Assembly: GCF_023509035.1 (NCBI RefSeq)
Contig: NZ_CP075583.1
Span: 3,658,001 to 3,722,000, forward strand
Reading direction: 5' to 3'
Length of the DNA stretch: 64,000 nucleotides
From: Janthinobacterium lividum
GTDB taxonomy: Bacteria; Pseudomonadota; Gammaproteobacteria; Burkholderiales; Burkholderiaceae_D
Part shown: positions 55,017 to 64,000 of the stretch, in pieces
How the letters are laid out: each line of letters opens with the position of its first letter
Position numbering within the stretch: the stretch's first letter is position 1
Position numbers and translations under genes: made by a program
The notes under the pieces: model-generated
Seen by the model: the letters and a program-made list of their open reading frames with translations, nothing else
Told to the model about the DNA's origin: nothing
The model's database searches: none

Positions 55017-57779
55017 ATGTTCTTGCGACAATTTGTAAATAATAATAACGCCGCCGTGGTGGAGATGAGCAGGGCCGATTTTCTCAAGGCCAACCTGCGC
55101 CTGATCCTGGCCTGGCCCCTGCTGGGACTTATCCTGTGCGCCGTGCTGTGGACGGCCACCTTGCTCCAGCTGGAGGCGGAAAAGAAGGTGGCGCAGCAGC
55201 AGGCGCTCGACAGCGTGTCATCGCTGTCGAAAGCGTATGGCCAGTATCTGCTGCGCACCCTGGAGCAGATGGACCAGCTGACCTTGCAGCTCAAGTATGA
55301 GTGGGAAAATTCGCGCGGCCACTTGCGTCTCGACCAATTGAAGACGCAGGGCATGTATGCCTTGCCGCAATTTGCCATCGTTGCCATCCTCGACCGCAAG
55401 GGCCATCCCGTGACGGCCACGGCGCCGCTGCAGCGCCTGCGGGTCAACGAGCGCAGCGATTTCCTGCTGCGCCATTGGCGCAGCAATTCCAGTGCGCTGC
55501 GCATCGCGCTGGGAAGGGCCAATGCGGCCAATGCAGCCAGCGAGGCCACGGCGTCGGGCGCCGATGAAAGCCTCGTGCATTTCACGCGCCGGCTGGAAGA
55601 CGTGGATGGTAATTTTGACGGCGTGCTGCTCATCTCCATCCATTCCAGCTATTTTTCCGAATTCTACAACAGCGTCAGTTTCGGCAAGTTCGGCATGTCG
55701 GCCATGGTGGGCGAGGAGGGCGAGCTGTTCAGCACGCGCCTCGGCTCGCGCGTGCTGCCCGTGCAGAGCGGCCAGGGCACGCCGTTTCTCGATACCAGCT
55801 TCCTGGAATCGGAGAGCGGCGCCATGCATTCGGGCGGCAGGATCGCTTTTTCCGACAAGCAAAGCCGCTATGTGGGCTGGCAGGCCCTGAAAGCCTATCC
55901 GTTTACGGCCGTGGTCGGACTGTCGGATGGCGAAATGCTGCACCCCTACGAGGAAACGCGCACCATTTATATCGGCATCGCCCTGGCCGTCACCGTGCTG
56001 CTGCTGGCCTTTGCCGCCGTCGCCACCGTGCTGTCGTTGCGCCTGGCGTGGCGCCACCACCAGTCCGAAGGCGTGCGCAATGCCTACCGCATGGCTACCG
56101 AAGGCACGAGCGACGGCTTTTACATCATTGCCGCCCTGCGCGGCGAGGATGGCAGCATTCTCGATTTTGAGATCGTCGACTGCAACGAGCCGGGCGCTGG
56201 CTACTTTGGCGTGCGCCGCGAACAGCTGCTGGGCATGCGCTTGCAGTCGCGCGCCCACGAGCCGTATTTCCGCGACCTGATCCATAATTACCGGGCCGCC
56301 ATGGTCTCCGGTTTTTCCGAGGAAGAGATCGAGCTGCCGGAAGGTAACCCCTTCAAGCTGCGCTGGATACGCCGGCGCCTGGTGCGTAGCGGAGACCGTC
56401 TGGCCGTCACCCTGCAAGACATCAGCACGGCCAAGGAGCACGAGCGCGATTTGCGCCGCCTGGCCAATGAAGATGGCTTGACGGGCTTGCCCAACCGCTA
56501 CTGGCTGCAGCAATTCCTGCCCGGCGCCCTGGGGCGCGCCGCCATCGCGCGGCAGATGCTGGCGCTGCTGTTCATCGATCTCGACGGCTTCAAGGATATC
56601 AATGACACGCAGGGCCACGCCGAGGGCGACAAGGTGCTGCGCGCCGCCTCGCTGCGCCTGAAGGCCGTGCTGCGGCCGGGCGACCACGTGGTGCGCCTGG
56701 GCGGCGACGAATTCGTCGTCGTGCTCGACCCCGTGGAGGACGACAGTCGCGCCGAACAGGTGGCGCAGCGCATCGCCATCGCCTTCGACGAACCGTTTTA
56801 CCTGGGCACCGAGCGCCACAAGATGGGCGCCTCGATCGGCATCAGCCTGTATCCGCGCGATGGGGCCGAGACGGAAGTGCTGCTGAAGAACGCCGATATC
56901 GCCATGTACGCCGTGAAGGTGGCGGGCAAAGGTCATCACCGCTTCTTCCAGCCGGAATTGTTCGAAACCATCCGCAACCGCCGCGAACTGGAGCAAAGCC
57001 TGGTGGCGGCGCTGGAGCAGGACCAGTTTCTCGTCGTCTACCAGCCGCGCGTCGACGCCATGAGCGGGCAGCTGTGCAGCATGGAAGCGCTGGTGCGCTG
57101 GCACCATCCGCAGCACGGCATGGTGCCGCCGCTGGAATTCATTCCCGTGGCCGAAAGCAGCGGCCTGATTTCGCAGCTGGGCGAAGTCGTCATCGAGAAG
57201 GTATGCCTGCAGATGGCGCGCTGGCAGGCCAGCGGACTGGAACTGGTACCCGTTTCCATCAACGTCTCGGCGCGCCAGTTCGGCCGTGGCGACGTGCACC
57301 AGGTGCTGGCGTCGGCGCTGACGCGCCACCGCATCGATGCGCGGCTGATCGAGGTGGAAATCACGGAATCGGCCATGATGGATGAACAGAACCGCGCCGT
57401 GGAGCAGTTGTCTGCCATCCGCGCGCTGGGCGTGCGCCTGCTGGTCGACGATTTCGGCACCGGCTATTCCTCGCTGTCGCAGCTGCAGAAGTTCGCCATG
57501 GATGGCTTGAAGATCGACCGCGCCTTCACCATGGAGCTGGGCCGTTCGGAGCAGGGCGAAGTGTTCGTGCGTGCCATCCTGTCGATGGCGCATGCGCTGG
57601 GCATGAGCGTGGTGGCCGAAGGGGTGGAGACGCGCGAGCAGCTTGACATCCTGCGCGCCCTGCAATGCAACGAGGTGCAGGGCTATTTCATCTCGCGCCC
57701 CGTACCCGCCGAACAGATGCTGTCGCTGATGCATCAACGCTTTCTGATACCGCTTCCAGCCCCTGCGTTGACATCGTAG
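55017..57779 (+). CDS. membrane GGDEF-EAL cyclic di-GMP turnover protein with PAS domain
   Basis: A 920-residue protein that may make and break cyclic di-GMP. Layout: N-terminal membrane helix (LILAWPLLGLILCAVLW), a periplasmic Cache-like sensor of about 260 residues, a second helix (IGIALAVTVLLLAFAAVAT), a PAS domain (about 355-470), GGDEF with an intact RLGGDEF near residue 562, and EAL with SMEALVRWHH near 689. Both signature motifs are intact, and the EAL catalytic region carries DDFGTGYSSL. Both activities are therefore possible. It starts after a weak ribosome site at ATG 55017. Confidence 0.93.
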   Translation: MFLRQFVNNNNAAVVEMSRADFLKANLRLILAWPLLGLILCAVLWTATLLQLEAEKKVAQQQALDSVSSLSKAYGQYLLRTLEQMDQLTLQLKYEWENSRGHLRLDQLKTQGMYALPQFAIVAILDRKGHPVTATAPLQRLRVNERSDFLLRHWRSNSSALRIALGRANAANAASEATASGADESLVHFTRRLEDVDGNFDGVLLISIHSSYFSEFYNSVSFGKFGMSAMVGEEGELFSTRLGSRVLPVQSGQGTPFLDTSFLESESGAMHSGGRIAFSDKQSRYVGWQALKAYPFTAVVGLSDGEMLHPYEETRTIYIGIALAVTVLLLAFAAVATVLSLRLAWRHHQSEGVRNAYRMATEGTSDGFYIIAALRGEDGSILDFEIVDCNEPGAGYFGVRREQLLGMRLQSRAHEPYFRDLIHNYRAAMVSGFSEEEIELPEGNPFKLRWIRRRLVRSGDRLAVTLQDISTAKEHERDLRRLANEDGLTGLPNRYWLQQFLPGALGRAAIARQMLALLFIDLDGFKDINDTQGHAEGDKVLRAASLRLKAVLRPGDHVVRLGGDEFVVVLDPVEDDSRAEQVAQRIAIAFDEPFYLGTERHKMGASIGISLYPRDGAETEVLLKNADIAMYAVKVAGKGHHRFFQPELFETIRNRRELEQSLVAALEQDQFLVVYQPRVDAMSGQLCSMEALVRWHHPQHGMVPPLEFIPVAESSGLISQLGEVVIEKVCLQMARWQASGLELVPVSINVSARQFGRGDVHQVLASALTRHRIDARLIEVEITESAMMDEQNRAVEQLSAIRALGVRLLVDDFGTGYSSLSQLQKFAMDGLKIDRAFTMELGRSEQGEVFVRAILSMAHALGMSVVAEGVETREQLDILRALQCNEVQGYFISRPVPAEQMLSLMHQRFLIPLPAPALTS

Positions 57780-57822
57780 AACGTCGCGATAGGCGAGGAA
57801 AACAACGCTGTTTCATAAAAAG

Positions 57823-57840
57823 AGCGAACGTTCGCTTTTT
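57823..57840. promoter_or_regulatory. perfect palindrome between the GGDEF-EAL gene and fadL
   Basis: AGCGAACGTTCGCT at 57823-57836 is a perfect 14-base palindrome flanked by A- and T-runs, lying about 45 bases after the GGDEF-EAL stop and 140 bases before the FadL start. Perfect symmetry with GAACGTTC at the centre suggests a TetR-family operator. The following T6 also makes a terminator of the upstream gene possible. Confidence 0.5.
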
Positions 57841-57978
57841 TCTAAAAAATATTATATGCTTCGCTCATGCCGTCAGTGAATTGGAGTTCACGGCGGCAAG
57901 AAAAGTGCAAGACGGGGCAGCTTGAGATGCCCACGATAGTGTGCCGAAGACAATTTCATATAATAAAGAGAGACTAAC

Positions 57979-59421
57979 TTGAAACATAAATATCTGCCCC
58001 TCCTGATCGTTGCCGCGTTCGCCGGCATTTCCTCCACCGCACAAGCATCGGGCTACCGTTTCGGCTCGCAAAGCGTTTCCGCCCAGGGCACGGCCGATGC
58101 CAGCGGCGCCGAAGCGGGCGACGCGTCGACCATTTTCTACAACCCGGCCGGCCTGTCGCGCCTGGAAGGCACGCAGTTTGTTGGCGGCGGCACTTTGGTG
58201 GTACCGCATTCGACCTACACGGATGCGGGTTCGAAGCCGTTCTACCCCGGCAATCGCGCGCCTTTCAGCGCCACCAAGGACTATGCGCCGGACGCCGTAT
58301 TTGCGCCTGCGTTGTACGCCAGCAAGAAAATCAATGATCAGTGGACCGTCGGTGCCGGCCTGTTCGTGCCGTATGGCGCCAAGCTCGACTACGGCAACGA
58401 CTGGTATGGCCGCTATGCGATCACCAATATCAAGCTCGAAGCGATCGCCCTGAATCCTTCCGTATCGTTCAAGCTGGACCAGCACCACTCGTTCGGTTTC
58501 GGCGTGACGGCCGAATATATGAAGGCTGAACTTGGCCAGGGCGTGGACGTGCCAGGTTCGGTTGCCTTCCTGGGTAAATTTGCGCCAACCGCATCGCAGG
58601 CATTCCTGGCCAATATCGCCAAGACGCAAGGCCTGGCTGCGGCGCAAGCCGCCGGCGCTGCGCTGCAGGGCCCGATCAAGGATGGCCACGCTTCGATGGA
58701 CGGCCATGATTGGGGCTTTGGCTTCAACCTGGGCTATCTGTACCAGCTGAACGAAGGCACACGTTTCGGTATTGCCTACCGCTCGTCGATTTCGCACAAG
58801 CTCAAGGGCAGCACCATCTGGGACTTCTCGCAGGTGACGAACAACGCCGCCGTGAACGCTTTCATCGCCAAGGCCTCGAACAAGGTCAATTCGGAAGCGC
58901 TGGTGGAACTGCGTACGCCGGAAACCCTGTCGATCAACGCCTTCCATCAGATGGATGATCGTTGGGCCTTGATGGGCGATGTCACCTGGACCCGCACTTC
59001 GCGCCTGCAGAACCTGGACATCCAGTTCCCGCCGACGGCCGAAGGCGCTGAGCGCATCCGCCAGAACTGGAAAGACACTTACCGCGTCTCGCTGGGCACC
59101 AACTACAAGTACAGCGAGAACCTGATGTTGCGCGCCGGTATCGCCCATGACCAGGCGCCGGTACGCAGCGCCGAATTGCGCCATCCAGCCTTGCCGGACA
59201 GCGATCGCATGCAGTACTCGATCGGCGCGAACTGGAAGCTGAACGCCAATTCCTCGATCGACCTGGCTTACAGCTATATCGACTTCAAGGATGCTGAAGT
59301 CAACTACAAGAATGACTGCTCGCCGGTGATGGCTGGCTGCACCGGCAACGGTGAAACCACCAAGGGCCTGTTCAAGACCCGCATGCAGTTGATCGGTCTC
59401 GCTTATAACTACAAGTTCTAA
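57979..59421 (+). CDS. outer membrane long-chain fatty acid / hydrocarbon transporter, FadL/OmpP1 family
   Basis: A 480-residue outer-membrane barrel. The signal peptide ends AQASGYRFG near residue 24, and the mature start with SVSAQGTADASGAEAGDASTIFYNPAGLSRL is the FadL N-terminal hatch sequence including the NPA kink. The barrel ends RMQLIGLAYNYKF with terminal Phe, as expected for recognition by BamA. It imports hydrophobic molecules such as fatty acids. The upstream palindrome may bind a regulator. Confidence 0.93.
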   Translation: MKHKYLPLLIVAAFAGISSTAQASGYRFGSQSVSAQGTADASGAEAGDASTIFYNPAGLSRLEGTQFVGGGTLVVPHSTYTDAGSKPFYPGNRAPFSATKDYAPDAVFAPALYASKKINDQWTVGAGLFVPYGAKLDYGNDWYGRYAITNIKLEAIALNPSVSFKLDQHHSFGFGVTAEYMKAELGQGVDVPGSVAFLGKFAPTASQAFLANIAKTQGLAAAQAAGAALQGPIKDGHASMDGHDWGFGFNLGYLYQLNEGTRFGIAYRSSISHKLKGSTIWDFSQVTNNAAVNAFIAKASNKVNSEALVELRTPETLSINAFHQMDDRWALMGDVTWTRTSRLQNLDIQFPPTAEGAERIRQNWKDTYRVSLGTNYKYSENLMLRAGIAHDQAPVRSAELRHPALPDSDRMQYSIGANWKLNANSSIDLAYSYIDFKDAEVNYKNDCSPVMAGCTGNGETTKGLFKTRMQLIGLAYNYKF

Positions 59422-59457
59422 GCAGGTAGTGGCGGCCAACCAGGCCGCCATGAAATG

Positions 59458-59487
59458 AAAAAAGCGCCTTCGGGCGCTTTTTTTTGG
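59458..59487 (+). terminator. rho-independent terminator of fadL
   Basis: AAAAAAGCGCC, a UUCG-type loop and GGCGCTTTTTTTT form a classical terminator with a T8 run about 40 bases after the fadL stop. A second hairpin GGCGGCC/GGCCGCC lies just before it. Confidence 0.9.
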
Positions 59488-59541
59488 GTGTCACAATTGT
59501 GCTGGTGTCGGGTTGCGCTACGCTAATCCGACCTGCGCCGA

Positions 59542-60633
59542 TTACTGCCTGGCGCGCATGGCCTGATCCAGCAGGGTCAAGGCCAGCCGCACGGTGTCGT
59601 CGGGCATTTCCAGCAACTGATCTCCCACATACCATTCCACCACGCTGTGCCCGGGGAGTGCTGCGTGGCTGGCGCGGCCAAATAGCCAGATGCCGTGCTC
59701 TTCGGCCATTTGCTTACGGATGGCGAGGGCCCGTTCGCGCGAGACGGGCAAGTGCAGGTGCAGCATGTTCGCTTGCGGGCTTGCGGGATTGACGGCAATC
59801 GATGGAAAGTCGCGCAGCAGCGCGTACAGCCACTGCGTGCGTGCAAAATACTGCGGCATGGCGGCGATGCGCGCGTCGAACTGCATGGCGGCGGCTACCA
59901 CGTACGGCGTGCGGTGCACGATATTGCCGCCCTGGCGGCGGAACCATTCGCGCGCCCGTTCGACGAACGATCGGCTGCCGGCCAGCACGGCGCCACCGAG
60001 GCCGCCGATGCCCTTGTACAGCGAGACATAGACGGAGTCAAAGCCGTCGCAGATGGCGGGCAGGGGCTGGCCAAAACCCGCTTGCGCTTCCCACAGGCGC
60101 GCGCCATCCATGTGCAGATGAATGTTGTGGTCGCGGCAGTGCTGCTTGATCTGGCTCAAGTCTTCCCAGGAAGGGCACTGGCCGCCGATTTCGCGCATCG
60201 GCAGTTCGACCTGCACGGCGCCCAGCGCATCGGGTACGGCGCGCAAATCGTCCACCGTCCACGGACGGTGCGGGTCGCCGATCATCAAGCCCTTGAAGTG
60301 CTCGAGTAATTCGTGGTTGCCCCGTTCGTGGCGCAGGATGTGCGAAGTGGGATGCAGCGCGACCAGCGGCGCGCCGCGGTCCTGGCACGCCAGGCGCAGG
60401 GCGGTCACCTGCGTCATGGTGCCCGTGATGCAGAACACGGCCGCTTCGAAGCCGAGCAGGCTGGCGATCTTGTTCTCGAACTGTTCGATCAGCGCGCCTT
60501 CGCCATAGGTGTCGTGCGCGATGTCGTTGGCATCGCACCAGGCGGCCATGGCGGCGAAGGTGGCGCCTGGCGTGGGCTGGCGGTGGCCCGGCAGGACGGT
60601 GTGGCAGCGCTGGCGCAGTTCGAGGTCGGTCAA
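59542..60633 (-). CDS. threonine aldolase family protein
   Basis: A 363-residue PLP enzyme that splits L-threonine or allo-threonine into glycine and acetaldehyde. Family marks are AAMAAWCDANDIAHDTYGEGALIEQFE, FCITGTMTQVTALR, HMDGARLWEA and the PLP lysine in SVYVSLYKGIGGLGGAVLAG. It is the last of four closely spaced minus-strand genes, 12 bases after the LysE-type exporter. Substrate stereochemistry cannot be told from the sequence. Confidence 0.9.
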   Translation of the reverse strand: MTDLELRQRCHTVLPGHRQPTPGATFAAMAAWCDANDIAHDTYGEGALIEQFENKIASLLGFEAAVFCITGTMTQVTALRLACQDRGAPLVALHPTSHILRHERGNHELLEHFKGLMIGDPHRPWTVDDLRAVPDALGAVQVELPMREIGGQCPSWEDLSQIKQHCRDHNIHLHMDGARLWEAQAGFGQPLPAICDGFDSVYVSLYKGIGGLGGAVLAGSRSFVERAREWFRRQGGNIVHRTPYVVAAAMQFDARIAAMPQYFARTQWLYALLRDFPSIAVNPASPQANMLHLHLPVSRERALAIRKQMAEEHGIWLFGRASHAALPGHSVVEWYVGDQLLEMPDDTVRLALTLLDQAMRARQ

Positions 60634-60645
60634 GGTAGTTCTTCC

Positions 60646-61320
60646 TTAAAGGGTGGCCGTGGCCAGTTTCGCGCCAAAACCGATGAACATGGCGCCCACG
60701 CCGCCGCCCATGCCGGCGGACAGGCGGCGACGGCGGCGGAAGGTCTCGGCCAGGCGGGCGCCGACAAAGATGATGGCCGTCAGGTAGCTAAAGCTGATCA
60801 CCTGGCAGATCAGGCCCAGGCCGATGAAGGATAGTACCGGGTTCGGGAAGGCCGGGTCGACGAACTGGATGAAGAAGGAAATGAAGAACAAGATGGCTTT
60901 CGGGTTCATCAGGCTGATGATCAGGGCCTTGCGGAACGGGTCGCTTTCCTTGACGGGGCTTGGTACCGCAGGCGTTTCGCCGTCGGCCGGCGCAGGCGCG
61001 CGCAGCTTGCGCCAGCAGCCGATCAGCATCTGCAAGCCGATCCAGCCTAAGTAAGCTGCGCCGATGTATTTCACCACATAGAACAGGGCCGGGCTGGCTT
61101 TCAGCAGGGAGGCAACGCCGCAGGCCGACAGCACCATCAATATCAGGTCGCCGGCGAAGATGCCGAAGGCGCCCTGGTAGGCGGGCCGCACGCCGCGCTG
61201 GGCGGCGACCGACAGCACATACATGGAATTGGGGCCGGGCAGGATGACGATGAAGATGGTCCCCAGTAAAAAGGTCCAGAAATCGGTGATGCCCAGGTTG
61301 GCGTGGAATAAGGCGTTCAT
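60646..61320 (-). CDS. LysE family amino acid exporter (LeuE-like)
   Basis: A 224-residue inner-membrane exporter of the LysE/RhtB family with about six hydrophobic segments. The N-terminus has the family motif FLLGTIFIVILPGPNSMYVLSVAAQRG, and MNPKAILFFISFFIQFVDP is the second hallmark. It most resembles LeuE-type exporters. Placement between the ABC transporter and threonine aldolase, 12 bases from each, suggests one operon for export or catabolism of small amino acids. Confidence 0.9.
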   Translation of the reverse strand: MNALFHANLGITDFWTFLLGTIFIVILPGPNSMYVLSVAAQRGVRPAYQGAFGIFAGDLILMVLSACGVASLLKASPALFYVVKYIGAAYLGWIGLQMLIGCWRKLRAPAPADGETPAVPSPVKESDPFRKALIISLMNPKAILFFISFFIQFVDPAFPNPVLSFIGLGLICQVISFSYLTAIIFVGARLAETFRRRRRLSAGMGGGVGAMFIGFGAKLATATL

Positions 61321-61332
61321 GGCGAGTCGTGT

Positions 61333-63186
61333 TTAGTTGAGTTGTACGTGATGGAATTGCAGGGCCGCCAAATTGGCGTAAATGCCGCCCAGGGCAACGA
61401 GCGAGGCATGCGTGCCCGTCTCGACGATCTTGCCGTCTTCCATGACGATGATGCGGTCGGCCCGCTGGACGGTCGCCAGGCGGTGCGCGATGATGACGGT
61501 GGTGCGGCCGATCATGGCCGCTTCCAGCGCCTTTTGCACCAGGCGTTCCGATTCCGCATCCAGCGCGCTGGTCGCTTCATCGAGCAGCAGCAGCGGCGGG
61601 TTTTTCAGCAGGGCGCGGGCAATGGCGATGCGCTGACGCTGGCCGCCGGACAGGCGCACACCACGTTCGCCGAGGAAGGATTTATAGCCGTTCGGCAGGC
61701 GTTCGATAAATTCGTGGGCAGCCGCCATCTTCGCGGCCGCGATGACTTCCTCGTCGCTGGCGCCGGCGCGGCCGTAGCGGATGTTTTCCATGGCGTCGGC
61801 CGAGAAGATCACGGTATCCTGCGGCACGATGCCGATGGCGTCGCGCAGGGTGTGCAGGTCGAGCTGTTTGATGTCCACGCCGTCGAGGCGGATGCTGCCG
61901 CTTTGCGGGTCATAAAAACGCAGGAACAGCTGGAACAGGGTGGTCTTGCCGGCACCCGACGGACCCACGACGGCCACCGTTTCGCCGGCGCGGATGTCGA
62001 GGCTGACGTGGTCCAGCGCGTGGGTGTCGGGGCGCGACGGGTACGAGAACATGACATCGTCCAGGGACAGTGCGGCGCCAGTCGCGGCGCGCGCGGGCAG
62101 CGGCAGCGGCGTGGCCGGCGATTCGATTTCCGATTTGACGGCCATCAGTTCCAGCAGGCGCTCGGTGGCGCCGGCGGCACGCTGCGCTTCGCCCATGACC
62201 TCTGACAAGGCGCCGATGGCGCCGGCCACGATGGATGCGTACAGGATGAACTGGCCTAAGTCTCCGCCCGTCATCGAGCCTTCCAGCACGGCGCGCGCGC
62301 CCAGCCACAGCACGAACACGATGGTGCCGAAGACCAGCAGGATGGCGATCATGGTGAGCAAGGCGCGGGCGCGGATGCGGCGCATGGCCGTCATGAAAGC
62401 GCCTTCGACGGAGTCGCCGAAGCGCTTCGATTCGATTTTCTCGTGCGTAAACGCCTGCACGGTGGGCATGGCGTTGAGGATTTCGCCGGCCATGGCCGAG
62501 GCGTCGGCGATGCGGTCCTGCGAGTCGCGCGACAGCTTGCGCACGCGGCGGCCAAACACGATGATGGGCACGACGACGAGGATCAAGAGGCCGATGATGA
62601 TGCCGGCCAGCTTGGCGCTGGTGACGAACAGCATCACCAGGCCGCCCAGGAACAGCAGCACATTGCGCAGCGCCATGGAGATGCTGGTACCGACCACGGC
62701 CTGTATCAAGGTCGTGTCGGTGGTGATGCGCGACAGGACTTCGCCCGTCTGCGTGGTTTCAAAGAATGCGGGGCTTTGCGTGACGACGTGGCGGTACACG
62801 GCGCTGCGGATGTCGGCCGTGACGCGCTCGCCCAGCCACGACACCGTGTAAAAGCGCGCGGCCGTGGCCAGCGCCAGGATGGACGCCACGCCGAACAGGG
62901 CGAGGAACACCAGGTCGACGTGCTGGATGCTCTTGGAGCCGGCCACGCCGCCGAAACCAAGGTCGATCATCTGTTTGAAGGCGGCAGGAATGGCCAGGGT
63001 CGAGGCGGCGGCCACCACCAGCGCGATACCGGCCAGGAAGAACTGTTTGCGGTACGGCGTCAAAAAGGGCATCAAACCCTTGAAGGCGGCCAGGCTGCCT
63101 TTTTTCAGTTCGCGGCTGCTGCCGGTGTCAAGAGTTGGTGTAGCGGTTGCTGTACTGGTGCTGCCTGTTTCTGTGCTGGTTGTCAT
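61333..63186 (-). CDS. ABC transporter with fused membrane and ATPase domains (MsbA-like exporter)
   Basis: A 617-residue half-transporter that would work as a homodimer. A Thr/Ser-rich N-terminal tail of about 30 residues precedes six transmembrane helices, and the ATPase has Walker A GPSGAGKTT, signature LSGGQRQRIAIARALL and Walker B LLLLDEATSALD with switch His IAHRL. It resembles MsbA and related lipid or drug exporters. The substrate is unknown. It is cotranscribed with a LysE exporter and a lipocalin-like protein. Confidence 0.9.
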   Translation of the reverse strand: MTTSTETGSTSTATATPTLDTGSSRELKKGSLAAFKGLMPFLTPYRKQFFLAGIALVVAAASTLAIPAAFKQMIDLGFGGVAGSKSIQHVDLVFLALFGVASILALATAARFYTVSWLGERVTADIRSAVYRHVVTQSPAFFETTQTGEVLSRITTDTTLIQAVVGTSISMALRNVLLFLGGLVMLFVTSAKLAGIIIGLLILVVVPIIVFGRRVRKLSRDSQDRIADASAMAGEILNAMPTVQAFTHEKIESKRFGDSVEGAFMTAMRRIRARALLTMIAILLVFGTIVFVLWLGARAVLEGSMTGGDLGQFILYASIVAGAIGALSEVMGEAQRAAGATERLLELMAVKSEIESPATPLPLPARAATGAALSLDDVMFSYPSRPDTHALDHVSLDIRAGETVAVVGPSGAGKTTLFQLFLRFYDPQSGSIRLDGVDIKQLDLHTLRDAIGIVPQDTVIFSADAMENIRYGRAGASDEEVIAAAKMAAAHEFIERLPNGYKSFLGERGVRLSGGQRQRIAIARALLKNPPLLLLDEATSALDAESERLVQKALEAAMIGRTTVIIAHRLATVQRADRIIVMEDGKIVETGTHASLVALGGIYANLAALQFHHVQLN

Positions 63187-63229
63187 TGTTTTTCGCTTTG
63201 ATTTACATATTCGATGGTGCTGATAACGC

Positions 63230-64000
63230 TTATAACTTCATCGGCTGCACATAGCCCGTCATTTCCAGGTAGGCGCGGCCCACCGGCTGGCCGTCGCGCT
63301 CCACCGTCACGGCGCCTTCCCAGTATACGGCGCCCGTCGAGCGGCGCGAATCGAGCTCCTGGTCCGCTTGCAGCGGCTTGATCTGCCAGCGCGTGCGGCC
63401 AGTGCGGATCTCGGTGGCGACCGGGTATTCGGCTTGCGTGCGGGGCGAGCGCCACAGCTGCGTGGGCGTGAAATCGACTTCACCGGGGGCGAACTGCGTC
63501 ATCTTACCGGACGCATCGCGCCATGTCGCGTGCGCCCATAGTTTAGCACCTGTCTTGCTGCGTATCTGGAAGGCCATCAGTGCGCCGCCATCATCGAGGT
63601 TGGCGCCTATCCAGTTCCAGCCGCTGGCGTCCGTATCGAGCACCTGGCTCGACCACTCGTGATCGAGCCAGGTGGTGCCCGTCACGGCTTCGGGCTTGCC
63701 GCCCGCGCGCGCGATCGTGCCACGGGTAGCAAGCTGCGGCTCGCTGTAGTAGTAACTCGATTGCGCGGGCCGGGCGCCCTTGCGCGAGTAGCCGCCTTCG
63801 CCTTGCAGCAGCACGGGCTGGGTGGGGGCGAGAGTCAGCTGCAGTGCAAAATCGCGCGCGGCCAGGCTGACCCGGTAGCTGCCGTCCGCTTGCCGCTCCA
63901 TGCGCCAGTCGCCGAGTTTCACGTCCGTGTCGCCCACCTTGGCGTAGGCCAGGCCGAAGCCTTCGCGCGCGCTTTTCTCGTCGTGCAGCAGCTTGCCCAC
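63230..64000 (-). CDS. lipocalin-like (AttH/CrtC-type) protein, cut by the window edge
   Basis: At least 256 residues, with the true start beyond 64000. It matches the lipocalin-like AttH/CrtC pattern: GKLLHDEKSAREGFGLAYA, EGGYSRKGARPAQSSYYYSEP, GTTWLDHEWSSQVLD, ASGWNWIGANLDDGGALMAF and the final AYLEMTGYVQPMKL. Family members are exported or membrane-linked proteins that often accompany ABC transporters. It ends 43 bases before the ABC gene. The role is unclear. Confidence 0.85.
   Translation of the reverse strand: MGKLLHDEKSAREGFGLAYAKVGDTDVKLGDWRMERQADGSYRVSLAARDFALQLTLAPTQPVLLQGEGGYSRKGARPAQSSYYYSEPQLATRGTIARAGGKPEAVTGTTWLDHEWSSQVLDTDASGWNWIGANLDDGGALMAFQIRSKTGAKLWAHATWRDASGKMTQFAPGEVDFTPTQLWRSPRTQAEYPVATEIRTGRTRWQIKPLQADQELDSRRSTGAVYWEGAVTVERDGQPVGRAYLEMTGYVQPMKL

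Noticed and set aside
55218..57737. Very long open frame antisense to the GGDEF-EAL gene
   Set aside because: Its product is dominated by His, Gln and Arg, as expected from reading the complement of GC-rich codons, and shows no domain. The plus strand has a full GGDEF-EAL protein.

Overview
The window is a GC-rich, densely coded bacterial chromosome segment with no rRNA, tRNA, insertion sequence, prophage or CRISPR array that I could see. The gene set points to a betaproteobacterium of the order Burkholderiales, most likely Oxalobacteraceae (Janthinobacterium/Duganella/Massilia-like). It includes a recJ neighbour of the RpfE type, LolC/E-LolD, TonB receptors, FadL, a T6SS amidase and a SUV3-like helicase. 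The genus is an inference from gene content, not a computed placement.

Layout. 1-5.1 kb: a branched-chain amino acid ABC transporter (livK, livH, a livM-livG fusion, livF) with a terminator between livK and the rest. 5.1-9.6 kb: a membrane protein, a TonB receptor with a frameshifted signal peptide, a DUF2288-like protein and a RES/DUF2384 toxin-antitoxin pair whose toxin is frameshifted. 9.7-12.5 kb: a secreted S53 (sedolisin) peptidase preceded by a clear cyclic di-GMP-I riboswitch. 12.8-16.0 kb: rpfE-type gene, recJ and a FosA-like glutathione transferase in one minus-strand unit. 16.2-21.6 kb: two tandem LolC/E permeases, lolD, a TatD nuclease and a PQQ-type sugar dehydrogenase. 21.6-27.1 kb: an M6-like metalloprotease, a T6SS amidase effector (Tae4-like) with a Rap1a/Tai-like immunity gene, a SUV3-like RNA helicase and a methyltransferase.

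27.3-34.5 kb: comEC, a GNAT acetyltransferase, a LysR regulator divergent from a TSUP permease, a HAD hydrolase, an alpha/beta hydrolase and dcd. 34.5-38.5 kb: a Cpx-like envelope stress locus (response regulator, sensor kinase, Spy/CpxP-like protein, FlxA-like and Ser-rich proteins). Two arrays of TTTAC repeats at exact 10-bp periodicity match the known CpxR box. 38.6-42.7 kb: an intradiol dioxygenase-like protein and a DUF1501/DUF1800 pair. 43.1-46.9 kb: an Orn/Lys/Arg decarboxylase, folA and a hydrolase. 47.1-50.4 kb: a three-gene Ter module (TerD, TerA-like, TerF-like). 50.6-59.4 kb: a second TonB receptor, a HEAT-SUKH protein overlapping thyA, a GGDEF-EAL protein and FadL. 59.5-64 kb: a minus-strand unit of threonine aldolase, LysE-type exporter, MsbA-like ABC transporter and a lipocalin-like protein cut by the window edge.

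Five genes (TonB receptor 5945, RES toxin, SUV3-like helicase N-terminus, methyltransferase, GNAT) become full-length if one base is added to or removed from a short homopolymer. Five such sites in 64 kb suggest residual sequencing errors rather than five pseudogenes, though phase variation remains possible for the T8 tract in the TonB receptor. The best candidates for new biology are the c-di-GMP riboswitch on a secreted peptidase, the Cpx-like regulon with two unknown members, the compact Ter module, and the T6SS effector with an Asn where its family carries the catalytic His.
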